Positions 8,948 to 16,151 of a stretch of DNA of 64,000 bases are shown here, piece by piece; position 1 is the first letter of the stretch, and the number at the start of each line of letters is the position of its first letter. Location of the stretch: NCBI GenBank assembly GCA_009930155.1, contig RZYX01000002.1, positions 1-64,000 on the forward strand, written 5' to 3'. The stretch is from Clostridia bacterium. GTDB lineage: Bacteria; Bacillota_A; Clostridia; Oscillospirales; Acutalibacteraceae. The notes beneath the pieces are model-generated. The model worked only from the letters and a program-made list of their open reading frames with translations, searched no databases and was not told the DNA's origin. A program made the position numbers and the translations under genes.

Positions 8948-9706
8948 TTAGACACCAAAAACCAACATAATCTTTTCAAACATCAACTCAATGAGTCGCT
9001 CTAAAAACATTGCATAAGGGCCAACTAACACCAGTATGCACGCAAATCCAATAAATACTTTTAACTGAATATTTACGGCAAAAATGTTGATTTGCGGAAC
9101 AGCCTTCATAAGAAGACCAACCCCAAGCTCGGTAACAAACTCAACTGCTATAATCGGCAATGCAAGCTTTAACGCATAAATAAGCACCAACGAGAAAAGA
9201 GAAATAATTTCATTCAATGCACCTGCTGGCAATGAAAAATCACCATAGGGTGAAATTTGCCCAAGCATTACAAAAATCTTTATCATAGTAAGGTGCGAAT
9301 TTGTTGCAAAGAAAATTAAAATAAACATTGCATTTATAATTGATGCTGAAACCGCCATTGAAACATTACTTTGTGGGTCATACACCTTCGACATAGATAT
9401 GCCCATATTAAAATCGACAAACTCACCGCCAAGCGTTATAACCGACATAAACATCTGCATAATGAAACCAACGATAAAACCAACAAGTAGTTCCTTGAGT
9501 AAAAGAAATGTGTATACATATAAACTACTTATTAAAATATCTTTCTGTGGAACCGCCCCATATGTGAACAGTGCCAACAAAAACGAAAGTGCTACTTTAA
9601 CAATCGCTGGAATTGTTTTGCGTCCAAAAATTGGGTTGAACATAATGCAGCCTGTCATACGCATAAAAACAAAGGAAAAAAGAGTAAAATTATAATCTAA
9701 TATCAT
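8948..9706 (-). CDS. fliR: Flagellar export gate protein FliR
   Basis: 252 residues, almost wholly hydrophobic, with about six membrane helices and the conserved N-terminal RMTGCIMFNPIFG. It forms the export pore with FliP and FliQ. GGAGG lies six bases before the ATG. Unlike its neighbours it is separated from fliQ by 109 bases that hold a good promoter and a hairpin, so fliR-flhB-flhA-fliA and later genes can be transcribed separately from the upstream operon. Confidence 0.95.
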   Translation of the reverse strand: MILDYNFTLFSFVFMRMTGCIMFNPIFGRKTIPAIVKVALSFLLALFTYGAVPQKDILISSLYVYTFLLLKELLVGFIVGFIMQMFMSVITLGGEFVDFNMGISMSKVYDPQSNVSMAVSASIINAMFILIFFATNSHLTMIKIFVMLGQISPYGDFSLPAGALNEIISLFSLVLIYALKLALPIIAVEFVTELGVGLLMKAVPQINIFAVNIQLKVFIGFACILVLVGPYAMFLERLIELMFEKIMLVFGV

Positions 9707-9762
9707 TACTATCCTCCGTTTTACTGCAAGATTTAAAATTATTTATTTCAAATCTTAATACT

Positions 9763-9791
9763 ATTTTAAAGCAGTTTGACCTATATGTCAA
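9763..9791 (-). promoter_or_regulatory. Internal sigma-A promoter before fliR
   Basis: On the minus strand TTGACA and TAAAAT are separated by exactly 17 bases in the gap between fliQ and fliR. Downstream, a 7-bp inverted repeat AAGATTT...AAATCTT (about 9728-9756) would fold in the leader before the fliR ribosome site. This gives the distal half of the operon (fliR to comFB) an independent start. Confidence 0.7.
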
Positions 9792-9815
9792 AAGAAGTTT
9801 TTGTCATATAATTTT

Positions 9816-10082
9816 CTAGCTTAAGTCTGCAATTCTATCAAAAATAAATATAAAAAAATCCAAAATTGTTTCAGTCATCCAAGAGCCCAAAACGAAAAAG
9901 ACAAGAGCTATTAAAAGCAGCTTTGGTACAAAAGTTAGGGTCTGCTCATGGATTTGCGTTGCAGCCTGAAAAATTGAAATTATAAGACCTGCTGCCATAC
10001 TTAAAATAAGTATGGGACCTGACACCTTAAGAGCCACTACAAGTGCCTGTTGAAAAACTTCCATTACTCCCGAAACATCCAT
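9816..10082 (-). CDS. fliQ: Flagellar export gate protein FliQ
   Basis: 88 residues with two membrane helices and the family pattern SGPILILSMAAGLIISIFQA followed by QIHEQTLTFVPK, the conserved turn of FliQ. It packs with FliP and FliR in the export pore. The ATG at 10082 is preceded by GAGAGG at five bases and is preferred over the GTG two codons upstream. It lies 62 bases after fliP. Confidence 0.95.
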   Translation of the reverse strand: MDVSGVMEVFQQALVVALKVSGPILILSMAAGLIISIFQAATQIHEQTLTFVPKLLLIALVFFVLGSWMTETILDFFIFIFDRIADLS

Positions 10083-10144
10083 AGGCACCTCTCTCTTAAA
10101 AATAAAATTACACTTTTAATCTTTTATTAAATTTAAACGCATAG

Positions 10145-10933
10145 CTACATATTAAAACTTGCCGCCAGCGTTTTAAACAATAATCCCCAACCGTCAACCA
10201 GCACAAACATTAAAAGCTTAAATGGCATTGCAATCGTTGCAGGTGGAAGCATAATCATACCCATAGACATCAAAGTACTTGAAACTATCATGTCTATTAT
10301 AAGAAATGGGATATATAGTAAAAATCCAATCGTGAAAGCTCGTTTAAGTTCGCTTGTTACAAACGCTGGAATTACAACCGTAATAGGTAAATCCTGAGGG
10401 TCATCTGCTTCCTCTGTTTTTGAAAGGTCAACAAACAAATTAACATCACTTGTTTTGGTTTGCTTCAGCATAAATGTTTTTAAGGGTATAGACGCTTTTT
10501 GAATAAAATCTTCCTGCGTTATTTGCCCATCCTTGTAAGGCGTATATGCCGTTTCATCAATCTCCGTTATTACTGGGGACATAATGAAAAGTGATAAGAA
10601 AATTGCAATTCCTATAAGCACTTGATTTGGCGGTGTTTGCTGAAGTCCCAGTGCATTTCTTAAAAATGATAGCACAATGATAATTCGAGTAAAACAAGTT
10701 GTTAGCACAAGAATTGAAGGAACAAGTGCAATCATTGTAAGCATTACTATGATATCTACCGTTTCAAGTCCGTCACCATTAACATTTACATCAACTGTAC
10801 CTTCTGCCGATGCTGACATAGTAATTAACATTAGCATTAAGACAGTTGTTATAAGCACCCTTACAATTTTTGAGGCGGATTTTTTTGCTTTAACAGTTAT
10901 TTCATCATTTTCCTTTTTAACTGTATTTATCAT
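10145..10933 (-). CDS. fliP: Flagellar export gate protein FliP
   Basis: About 262 residues from the ATG at 10933, which has GGGTGG before it; a GTG at 10942 is also in frame. A charged N-terminal stretch precedes a signal-like helix ending ASASA near residue 45, then the FliP core with FTRIIIVLSFLRNALG and QTPPNQVLIG and four membrane helices. FliP is the founding pore subunit of the export gate. Its 5' end overlaps the end of fliO by 17 bases, showing translational coupling. Confidence 0.95.
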   Translation of the reverse strand: MINTVKKENDEITVKAKKSASKIVRVLITTVLMLMLITMSASAEGTVDVNVNGDGLETVDIIVMLTMIALVPSILVLTTCFTRIIIVLSFLRNALGLQQTPPNQVLIGIAIFLSLFIMSPVITEIDETAYTPYKDGQITQEDFIQKASIPLKTFMLKQTKTSDVNLFVDLSKTEEADDPQDLPITVVIPAFVTSELKRAFTIGFLLYIPFLIIDMIVSSTLMSMGMIMLPPATIAMPFKLLMFVLVDGWGLLFKTLAASFNM

Positions 10934-11297
10934 CTTTTCCACCCGCTTTCACATTGATGCGCTTTGATAGACTAGCTTTTAAAACTTCATTAAAGCTTTT
11001 ACCGCCCATCATCTGTTGTGGCTGTGGAGGAGTGTATTCCGGCATTTCCATAAGCAATGTTACTCCGTTATTTGAAATACCCAATAGATAGTATTTTCCA
11101 CATAGTTCTGCAACTGCAAGACCTTTGTCCTGCCCAAGCGCAACACGCTCCAAAATTTTAATGCTACCTTTGTTGCCCATATCATTAACTTTTGCACCCA
11201 TAAATTTACTAAAGCGATAGCTTAAATATAAAACTGCGACAATTGCAATAAGTGAACCGATAAGTGGCAAAACATCGTCAACAAATCTCAAGTACAT
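10917..11297 (-). CDS. fliO: FliO-like flagellar assembly protein
   Basis: 126 residues: one membrane helix at about 10-30 (IGSLIAIVAVLYLSYRF) and a short cytoplasmic domain with the FliO pattern IKILERVALGQDKGLAVAEL. FliO assists assembly of the FliP ring. Sequence conservation in this family is low, so the call rests on the helix, this motif and the place just before fliP. AGGAAGAGGG runs directly into the ATG. It is the first gene after the 379-base gap holding a structured RNA. Confidence 0.88.
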   Translation of the reverse strand: MYLRFVDDVLPLIGSLIAIVAVLYLSYRFSKFMGAKVNDMGNKGSIKILERVALGQDKGLAVAELCGKYYLLGISNNGVTLLMEMPEYTPPQPQQMMGGKSFNEVLKASLSKRINVKAGGKDDKYS

Positions 11298-11349
11298 CCC
11301 TCTTCCTGTTCATTTACAGAGATTTTTAAAATACTAATTAATAAAAAGT

Positions 11350-11575
11350 TAAAAGTAGTTTTTAGGTTTTTAATAGTGATTGTCCTAAAAACGCCTTTAC
11401 CTCTGCGCTGTATTTACATTTGAAAATGAATTCATTTCATCAAATATAAATGCACCATCAGAGGCTTATATGTTTGGGATTTTGAACCCCTGCCAGTGCG
11501 TATCCTTTCGCACTATGGCTGTTCTATTTTGCGGTTGTCCTAAGCTATAAAATTTTGTAGCTAGAGTAAACCACT
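11350..11575 (-). ncRNA. Candidate structured RNA / fliO leader in place of fliL-fliM-fliN
   Basis: The 379 bases between motB and fliO (11298-11676) contain no credible gene but several nested hairpins, all on the operon strand. In order 5' to 3' on the minus strand: AGCTA/TAGCT (11562-11543); GCC-AGTGCG/CGCACT-GGC (11519-11492); a GGGG-TTCAAAA-TCCC hairpin whose 7-base loop matches a tRNA T-loop (11490-11476); a long arm closed by CCTCTG/CAGAGG (11464-11400) with a 12-bp inner stem; and GTTTTTAGG/CCTAAAAAC (11392-11358). Two stems need G-U pairs that become A-C mismatches on the other strand, which supports minus-strand transcription. The 9-base repeat TTGTCCTAA flanks the core at 11380-11388 and 11535-11543. 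It matches no riboswitch class I can name. Confidence 0.6.
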
Positions 11576-11676
11576 AAGAAATTTTTAAGCGTTCGTATTT
11601 ATTATATGTTATTTATATAATAAAACTCATATCTTTAAAACTCTGACTAAAGAATAAATAATTCTATTAAACCTGC

Positions 11677-12483
11677 TCAATTTTGTTGTGCATTTATCTG
11701 TGCATAAACTTCATCAAGTGAAAGGTCGTCAGTTCCCTCTTTTACTATATAAATTTCAACTCGCCTATTTTTTATTCGAGTTGCCTCTGTTCCATCATGA
11801 GGAACAATGGGCCGAAATTCACCATGCCCTGTTGCAGTCAATTTTTGACCCTCAATTACGCTCTTGCCTTGAGCATAACACAGAACATTAACTGCTCGTT
11901 CAGAAGAAAGTTGGCGATCTCTTATAAGATCATTTGCCGTCTCGGCACTACCACTTCTTGCTGTGTGTCCTTCAAAGCTTACTTTGCCAATTTGATGTAC
12001 AATGTTCTTAAAAGCCTCGCTTAAAATATCAATAATCTGCTTACCTTCAGACTTTAAAACGCTGCTGTTACCATCAAAGAAAATGTTGTTTCTAAAGGTT
12101 ATAAAGGTATATCCATCACCCTTAAAAATTTCTACATCATCTTGCAAATTATTTTGCTCAATAAACTGTTTAAAGTATTCATACAAATCGTCAAATTCTT
12201 TGACATCCTCGGGAGAAGTAATAGGCAGGCTATCCTCCTGCCCTTCCAAGATTCCCTCTCCTAGCGTATCCTCGTCCTTTGGCCTTACAACAAAGTGCTG
12301 GGGTGGGTCAACCTCTGATGCACCCTCAAAAGATTTAACAAGCATCTCCCATTTTTCTGAACTAATTGAGGACATTGAAAAAAGTAAAACGAAAAATGTA
12401 AGTAACAAAGTTACCATATCTGCATATGTATCGAGCCAGTTTGGGCCACCTGACTCATCATACGAAGAACTTTTTCTACTCAT
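11677..12483 (-). CDS. motB: Flagellar stator protein MotB
   Basis: 268 residues. A single membrane helix near the N-terminus carries the proton- or sodium-accepting aspartate in DTYADMVTLLLTFFVLLF (about residues 18-36). The C-terminal half (about 130-260) is an OmpA-like peptidoglycan-binding domain with FEGHTARSG and RRVEIYI. It anchors the MotA/MotB ion channel to the wall. It follows motA by 40 bases. The coupling ion cannot be decided from sequence alone. It is the last gene before the structured gap. Confidence 0.95.
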   Translation of the reverse strand: MSRKSSSYDESGGPNWLDTYADMVTLLLTFFVLLFSMSSISSEKWEMLVKSFEGASEVDPPQHFVVRPKDEDTLGEGILEGQEDSLPITSPEDVKEFDDLYEYFKQFIEQNNLQDDVEIFKGDGYTFITFRNNIFFDGNSSVLKSEGKQIIDILSEAFKNIVHQIGKVSFEGHTARSGSAETANDLIRDRQLSSERAVNVLCYAQGKSVIEGQKLTATGHGEFRPIVPHDGTEATRIKNRRVEIYIVKEGTDDLSLDEVYAQINAQQN

Positions 12484-12523
12484 TGTGGTTCACCGTCCTC
12501 ATAAAAAATAATATTATTTATAA

Positions 12524-13378
12524 TCATTCGCCTTTTTTACCTTTTGGTGACTTCTCTTTTTTAGGTTTTTTACCCTTTTTATTGTCGCCACCATCACCAT
12601 CAACAGGCCCAAGAACTCTTTCCTTGCTATTTACAAATGCTTTTAATCTATCTTCAATATGCCGTGGATTTGTTCCTGCATGGATTGACAAAACGCCTTC
12701 TACTATTACTTCCTTGCAAACCATTTCTTCGTAATGTTTAATTTTAAGTTTATTTGCAATTGGCATTAAAATAAGGTTTGCCAATAATGAACCGTAAAAT
12801 GTTGTGATAAGTGCTACAGACATTCCTTGTCCAACTCCTGCTGCTGCATCACTTGACGACATATCAAGATTTTTAAGCATATTTATAAGACCAATAAGCG
12901 TTCCTATCATACCATAAGCAGGTGCAAAAGATGCAGCCTTTTCATATAGTTGCCAGCCTTTTGCATGCCTTTGTTCAAGACAATCCAGCTCATTTTCTAA
13001 CATTTCTTTAACCTTTGTAGGTTCAATAGCATCAACAATAAGCATTATGGAGTTTTTAAAGAACTCATCATCCTCTTGGTTTGCCTTATCTTCAAGAGTA
13101 AGCAATCCTTTACGCCTTGCTTCCTGAGCATAGTCAACCACTTTTTCTATGTAATCTTGTGGCTTGTGCTTGCTCTTTGAAAACATTATTTTAAAATGGC
13201 TTGGTATGTATTTGAATGTTCCAAAAGGGAAAGACATAACAGTTGCGGCAACTGTTCCGCCCACTGTTATGGCAATACTGCCTACATCAATAAAGTTGCC
13301 AATAGCTCCACCAGATAGAATTCCATAAACAATTAGACCCGCACCAACAACCAAACCAACTAAACCGCTAAAATCCAT
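12524..13378 (-). CDS. motA: Flagellar stator protein MotA
   Basis: 284 residues with four membrane helices and the MotA signature PAYGMIGTLIGLINML around residue 155, followed by the last helix pair. The cytoplasmic loop (about 65-140) would contact FliG. The start has GGGGTAAGCTTT before the ATG. Unusually, the C-terminus (about 260-284) is a lysine-rich tail, KKGKKPKKEKSPKGKKGE, beyond the normal MotA end. Stator genes lie inside the basal-body operon here, as in Clostridium, between flbD and motB. Confidence 0.95.
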   Translation of the reverse strand: MDFSGLVGLVVGAGLIVYGILSGGAIGNFIDVGSIAITVGGTVAATVMSFPFGTFKYIPSHFKIMFSKSKHKPQDYIEKVVDYAQEARRKGLLTLEDKANQEDDEFFKNSIMLIVDAIEPTKVKEMLENELDCLEQRHAKGWQLYEKAASFAPAYGMIGTLIGLINMLKNLDMSSSDAAAGVGQGMSVALITTFYGSLLANLILMPIANKLKIKHYEEMVCKEVIVEGVLSIHAGTNPRHIEDRLKAFVNSKERVLGPVDGDGGDNKKGKKPKKEKSPKGKKGE

Positions 13379-13409
13379 AAAGCTTACCCCGTTTCATGTC
13401 CTTATGATA

Positions 13410-13441
13410 AAAACCCATTGGTAATACCCAATTTGGTTTAA
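13410..13441 (-). terminator. Weak hairpin between flbD and motA
   Basis: On the minus strand AACC..ATTGG and CCAAT..GGTT pair with single-base bulges and are followed by TTTTA. It could be a leaky terminator or processing site between flbD and motA. The stem is imperfect and the U-tract short. Confidence 0.35.
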
Positions 13442-13459
13442 AATTAAATCTTCCTTGAT

Positions 13460-13672
13460 TTATTCGCTTTTAACTCTTATTTCACGCTCTGCCCCATAAA
13501 CACGCCTATTAAAATCAACAACTTTATCTATAACTTCCTGAAAGCTATCTTTTACAAGAAAATATTTGCCTGTGGTAAGAGTGATTTTTGTTTCTGGAAT
13601 TATTTCAATCAGTTCAATAAGCTGGCTGTTTAAAACAAAACCCTTATCATTTATGTCTTTAAGCTCTATCAC
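13460..13672 (-). CDS. flbD: FlbD family protein
   Basis: 70 residues from a GTG at 13672 (MIELKDINDKGF), which has GGAG eight bases upstream; a GTG three codons earlier is less likely. FlbD is a small conserved protein found between flgE and motA in clostridial and spirochaete flagellar operons; its function is not established. No membrane segment. The gene is separated from flgE by a 120-base gap with a perfect hairpin. Confidence 0.9.
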   Translation of the reverse strand: MIELKDINDKGFVLNSQLIELIEIIPETKITLTTGKYFLVKDSFQEVIDKVVDFNRRVYGAEREIRVKSE

Positions 13673-13743
13673 TACTGTCACTCCATTTTATACCTAATGA
13701 AATAAATTAACGCTGCCCTGTATAGTCTTATAATTTCATTTCT

Positions 13744-13772
13744 GCCCTGCACGACAAAAAGTCGTGCAGGGC
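13744..13772 (-). repeat. Perfect 12-bp hairpin between flgE and flbD
   Basis: GCCCTGCACGAC and its exact complement flank a five-base A/T loop, 24 bases after the flgE stop. On the minus strand there is no U-tract after it (AGAAATG follows), so it is more likely an mRNA-stabilising or processing hairpin at the flgE 3' end than a terminator. On the plus strand TTTCG follows, also weak. Confidence 0.7.
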
Positions 13773-13795
13773 TTTCGTGCTATTGTATTGTTTTA

Positions 13796-15112
13796 TTATC
13801 TCTTAAGATTAACTATCTCTTGAAGCATTTCATCGCCTACTGAGATTATTCTTGAATTTGCCTGAAATCCTCTTTGTGTAATAATCATATCTGTAAGCTC
13901 ATTTGCAAGGTCAACATTTGAGTTTTCGAGTCCACCTGAAACAATCAAACCAACTGTTCCATCACCAGGAACTCCATATGTTATCTCACCTGTATTACTG
14001 ATAGCTTTAAGATATGAATCACCCTCAAGAGTAAGAGCTGACGGGTTTGGAATGTTTGCAAGAACGACCTGTCCAAGTTCAATAATAATTCCATTTGAGT
14101 CTTGTCCTGAGATAATTCCATTTGGTCCTACTGAAATACTGCTAAGCTCCATAACATCTGCAGACTCTGAATCGTAGTTGCCATCACCATCTGTATCAAC
14201 CAATGTGCCTGGCTTTTTGATTTGCTGAAGACCATTTGCTTTATCTAGTACTGATGATACGCTATAGTCCTCACCGCCAGTTGCCTTTGACGATGTTACT
14301 CCTGTTATAATGTTTGTAACACCTGTGTCCGCCACTAATGTAATAAGATCTTTGTTACTGTCAATCTCTGCAGGGAAAACTCCTGAACCTGCTTTGGCTG
14401 TCATATTGCGAAGTGCATAAAGCAAACTTCCATCTAACTCATTATCAGTTGGAATATCTGCTGCACTTGTTGTTACTGTAATTATTTTGTTTGCAATATC
14501 AGCTTCGGCAGTTACATTTGTTGCCAATGCGTCTGTAACTGTTCTGATTTTGAATCCATTAAAAAATGCTCCGTTAGCATCACCAAAGTAGATATGCAGT
14601 CCGTTAACATCCATCTCTGCAGCCTTTGCTGCGGACTCTTCAAGAATTATATCCCCTTTATTATGTGTTGCTGTTGTGTCGCCATATCTTGCTACTGGAT
14701 AACCACAAATATAGTTACCGTTACCGTCAACAAGGTTACCAGTACCATCAAAGCTAGTAACGCCAACTCTTGTGTATTTTTCTCCGCCGTTTGCGTCCCT
14801 TGCTACAAAATATCCTTCACCGTCAACAAAAAGATCCATTGCTCTACCTGTTGGAACATATCCTCCAGTTGTATGCAACACATCGATAGTGTTAATTGTT
14901 GAACCATAACCAACTTGTGCTGGGTTGCTGCCTCCTAGTGCTCCTGTTGTATCTGCAGAACCCGTAATTGTCTGATAAAAGGCATCTTTAAATGTTGTTC
15001 TTTGTGCCTTGTAGCCATATGTATTAACATTAGCTATGTTATTACCGATAACATCCATTTTTGTTTGATGCGTTTTCAAACCTGAAACGCCTGAATATAA
15101 AGCTCTCATCAT
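13796..15112 (-). CDS. flgE: Flagellar hook protein FlgE
   Basis: 438 residues. The N-terminus MMRALYSGVSGLKTHQTKMD and VIGNNIANVNTYGYK are the hook/rod signature; the C-terminus has NSNVDLANELTDMIITQRGF. The long variable middle domain (about 150-330) faces outward and holds an aspartate-rich DTDGDGNYDSES stretch that could bind calcium. It polymerises into the hook under the FlgD cap, with length set by FliK. A perfect hairpin follows its stop. AGAGG precedes the first ATG by ten bases. Confidence 0.95.
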   Translation of the reverse strand: MMRALYSGVSGLKTHQTKMDVIGNNIANVNTYGYKAQRTTFKDAFYQTITGSADTTGALGGSNPAQVGYGSTINTIDVLHTTGGYVPTGRAMDLFVDGEGYFVARDANGGEKYTRVGVTSFDGTGNLVDGNGNYICGYPVARYGDTTATHNKGDIILEESAAKAAEMDVNGLHIYFGDANGAFFNGFKIRTVTDALATNVTAEADIANKIITVTTSAADIPTDNELDGSLLYALRNMTAKAGSGVFPAEIDSNKDLITLVADTGVTNIITGVTSSKATGGEDYSVSSVLDKANGLQQIKKPGTLVDTDGDGNYDSESADVMELSSISVGPNGIISGQDSNGIIIELGQVVLANIPNPSALTLEGDSYLKAISNTGEITYGVPGDGTVGLIVSGGLENSNVDLANELTDMIITQRGFQANSRIISVGDEMLQEIVNLKR

Positions 15113-15200
15113 AATTAATTTACCTCTTTCTGAAGAACCGTTAAAGTGTAGAGTTTATCTGTCAGTCAAAACTCAATAGCTTCCTAAAAAGGTCCGGCTA

Positions 15201-15614
15201 TTATAATAATACGGTTCCATCAATGTTTGTTATAATATTGTTTCTCATTTCCTGGCTATTCATTGTTGTGATAACTGTCTTGCTCGAGACATTTACTATA
15301 AATGCCGCTTGCGAGGCAAGTATCAACGCATCTTTGATTCCCTTCTCTTCTGCGTGTTCTACAGCATTTGTCATTTGCTCCAGCATTTGTGGCTCAATTT
15401 CTATTTGACGCTCACTAATACGCTGTAAGGCATGTTTGGAAAAATTAAGACCACTAGCATTATTTTGCAGTTCCCTCTGTAAAATGGACTTAAAGTCCTC
15501 GCCTGTTTCAGTCTTATTATTACTCTGTGTCTTATTGTTGTTTGCGACAAGAGGTGTACTTCCAACAAAGGCTGTATAATTTTTGTCAATATACATTATA
15601 TACGTAAATGACAT
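15201..15614 (-). CDS. Flagellar operon protein (TIGR02530-type)
   Basis: 137 residues resembling the small conserved protein found between flgD and flgE in many Firmicutes. The conserved part is LNFSKHALQRISERQIEI, then VSSKTVITTMNSQEMRNNIITNIDGTVLL at the C-terminus. Function unknown; it has been proposed as a hook-assembly factor only from context. The ATG lacks its own ribosome site: GGGAGG lies about 30 bases upstream and instead serves a six-codon frame (GTG at 15639 to TAG at 15619) that ends five bases before the ATG, so translation may depend on re-initiation. Confidence 0.8.
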   Translation of the reverse strand: MSFTYIMYIDKNYTAFVGSTPLVANNNKTQSNNKTETGEDFKSILQRELQNNASGLNFSKHALQRISERQIEIEPQMLEQMTNAVEHAEEKGIKDALILASQAAFIVNVSSKTVITTMNSQEMRNNIITNIDGTVLL

Positions 15615-15682
15615 TGCACTATTTTACTGTGCTTATCACTTATCCTCCCTTCGCTTAAATTTCAAGGTTCTACATAAAGCCC

Positions 15683-16147
15683 CTATCCTTGGTTTTCATT
15701 GTTTTCTGCGGCTGTATCGCTACCAGAATCTGTGCTTGCGGAATCTGAAAGAACTTCCATAATGGACGAAAGCTCATAGTCAACTCCATTTACAGTTACA
15801 ACACTCCTGCCGTCAACAAACTTTACACGATCAACACTGCCTGTGTCCTGTGTGAACTTTCCACTTTTGTCATAAGCTGCAACAATAACATTTTTACCAA
15901 CTATTGATGCTGCATACTGTGTTTGGCTCAAATCTGCAATTGATTGCATTGCTTTAAGGCTTGTAAACTGTGCCATTTGTGTAATAAACTCCGTATCTTG
16001 GCTTGGATTCATAACATCCTGGTTTGAAAGCTGTGCAACAAGCATATTCATAAAATCATTAACGCCTAATCCTGAATCGTCATCTGATTGCGTGTATGCA
16101 CTCCCTGTTCCTGATACTGAGCTAACATTATAAGCATTTATTTCCAT
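15683..16147 (-). CDS. flgD: Flagellar hook capping protein FlgD
   Basis: 154 residues with the conserved N-terminal FlgD core: LGVNDFMNMLVAQLSNQD, then DTEFITQMAQFTSLKAM. This is a short form lacking the large C-terminal domain, common in Firmicutes; the end is Asp/Ser-rich. FlgD caps the growing hook. Its start lies 4 bases after the fliK stop. Confidence 0.92.
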   Translation of the reverse strand: MEINAYNVSSVSGTGSAYTQSDDDSGLGVNDFMNMLVAQLSNQDVMNPSQDTEFITQMAQFTSLKAMQSIADLSQTQYAASIVGKNVIVAAYDKSGKFTQDTGSVDRVKFVDGRSVVTVNGVDYELSSIMEVLSDSASTDSGSDTAAENNENQG

Positions 16148-16151
16148 TTTC

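Noticed and set aside
11476..11519. Possible tRNA gene because of the T-loop hairpin
   Set aside because: No acceptor stem, D-arm or seven-base anticodon loop can be drawn around it; the neighbouring hairpin has an eight-base loop.
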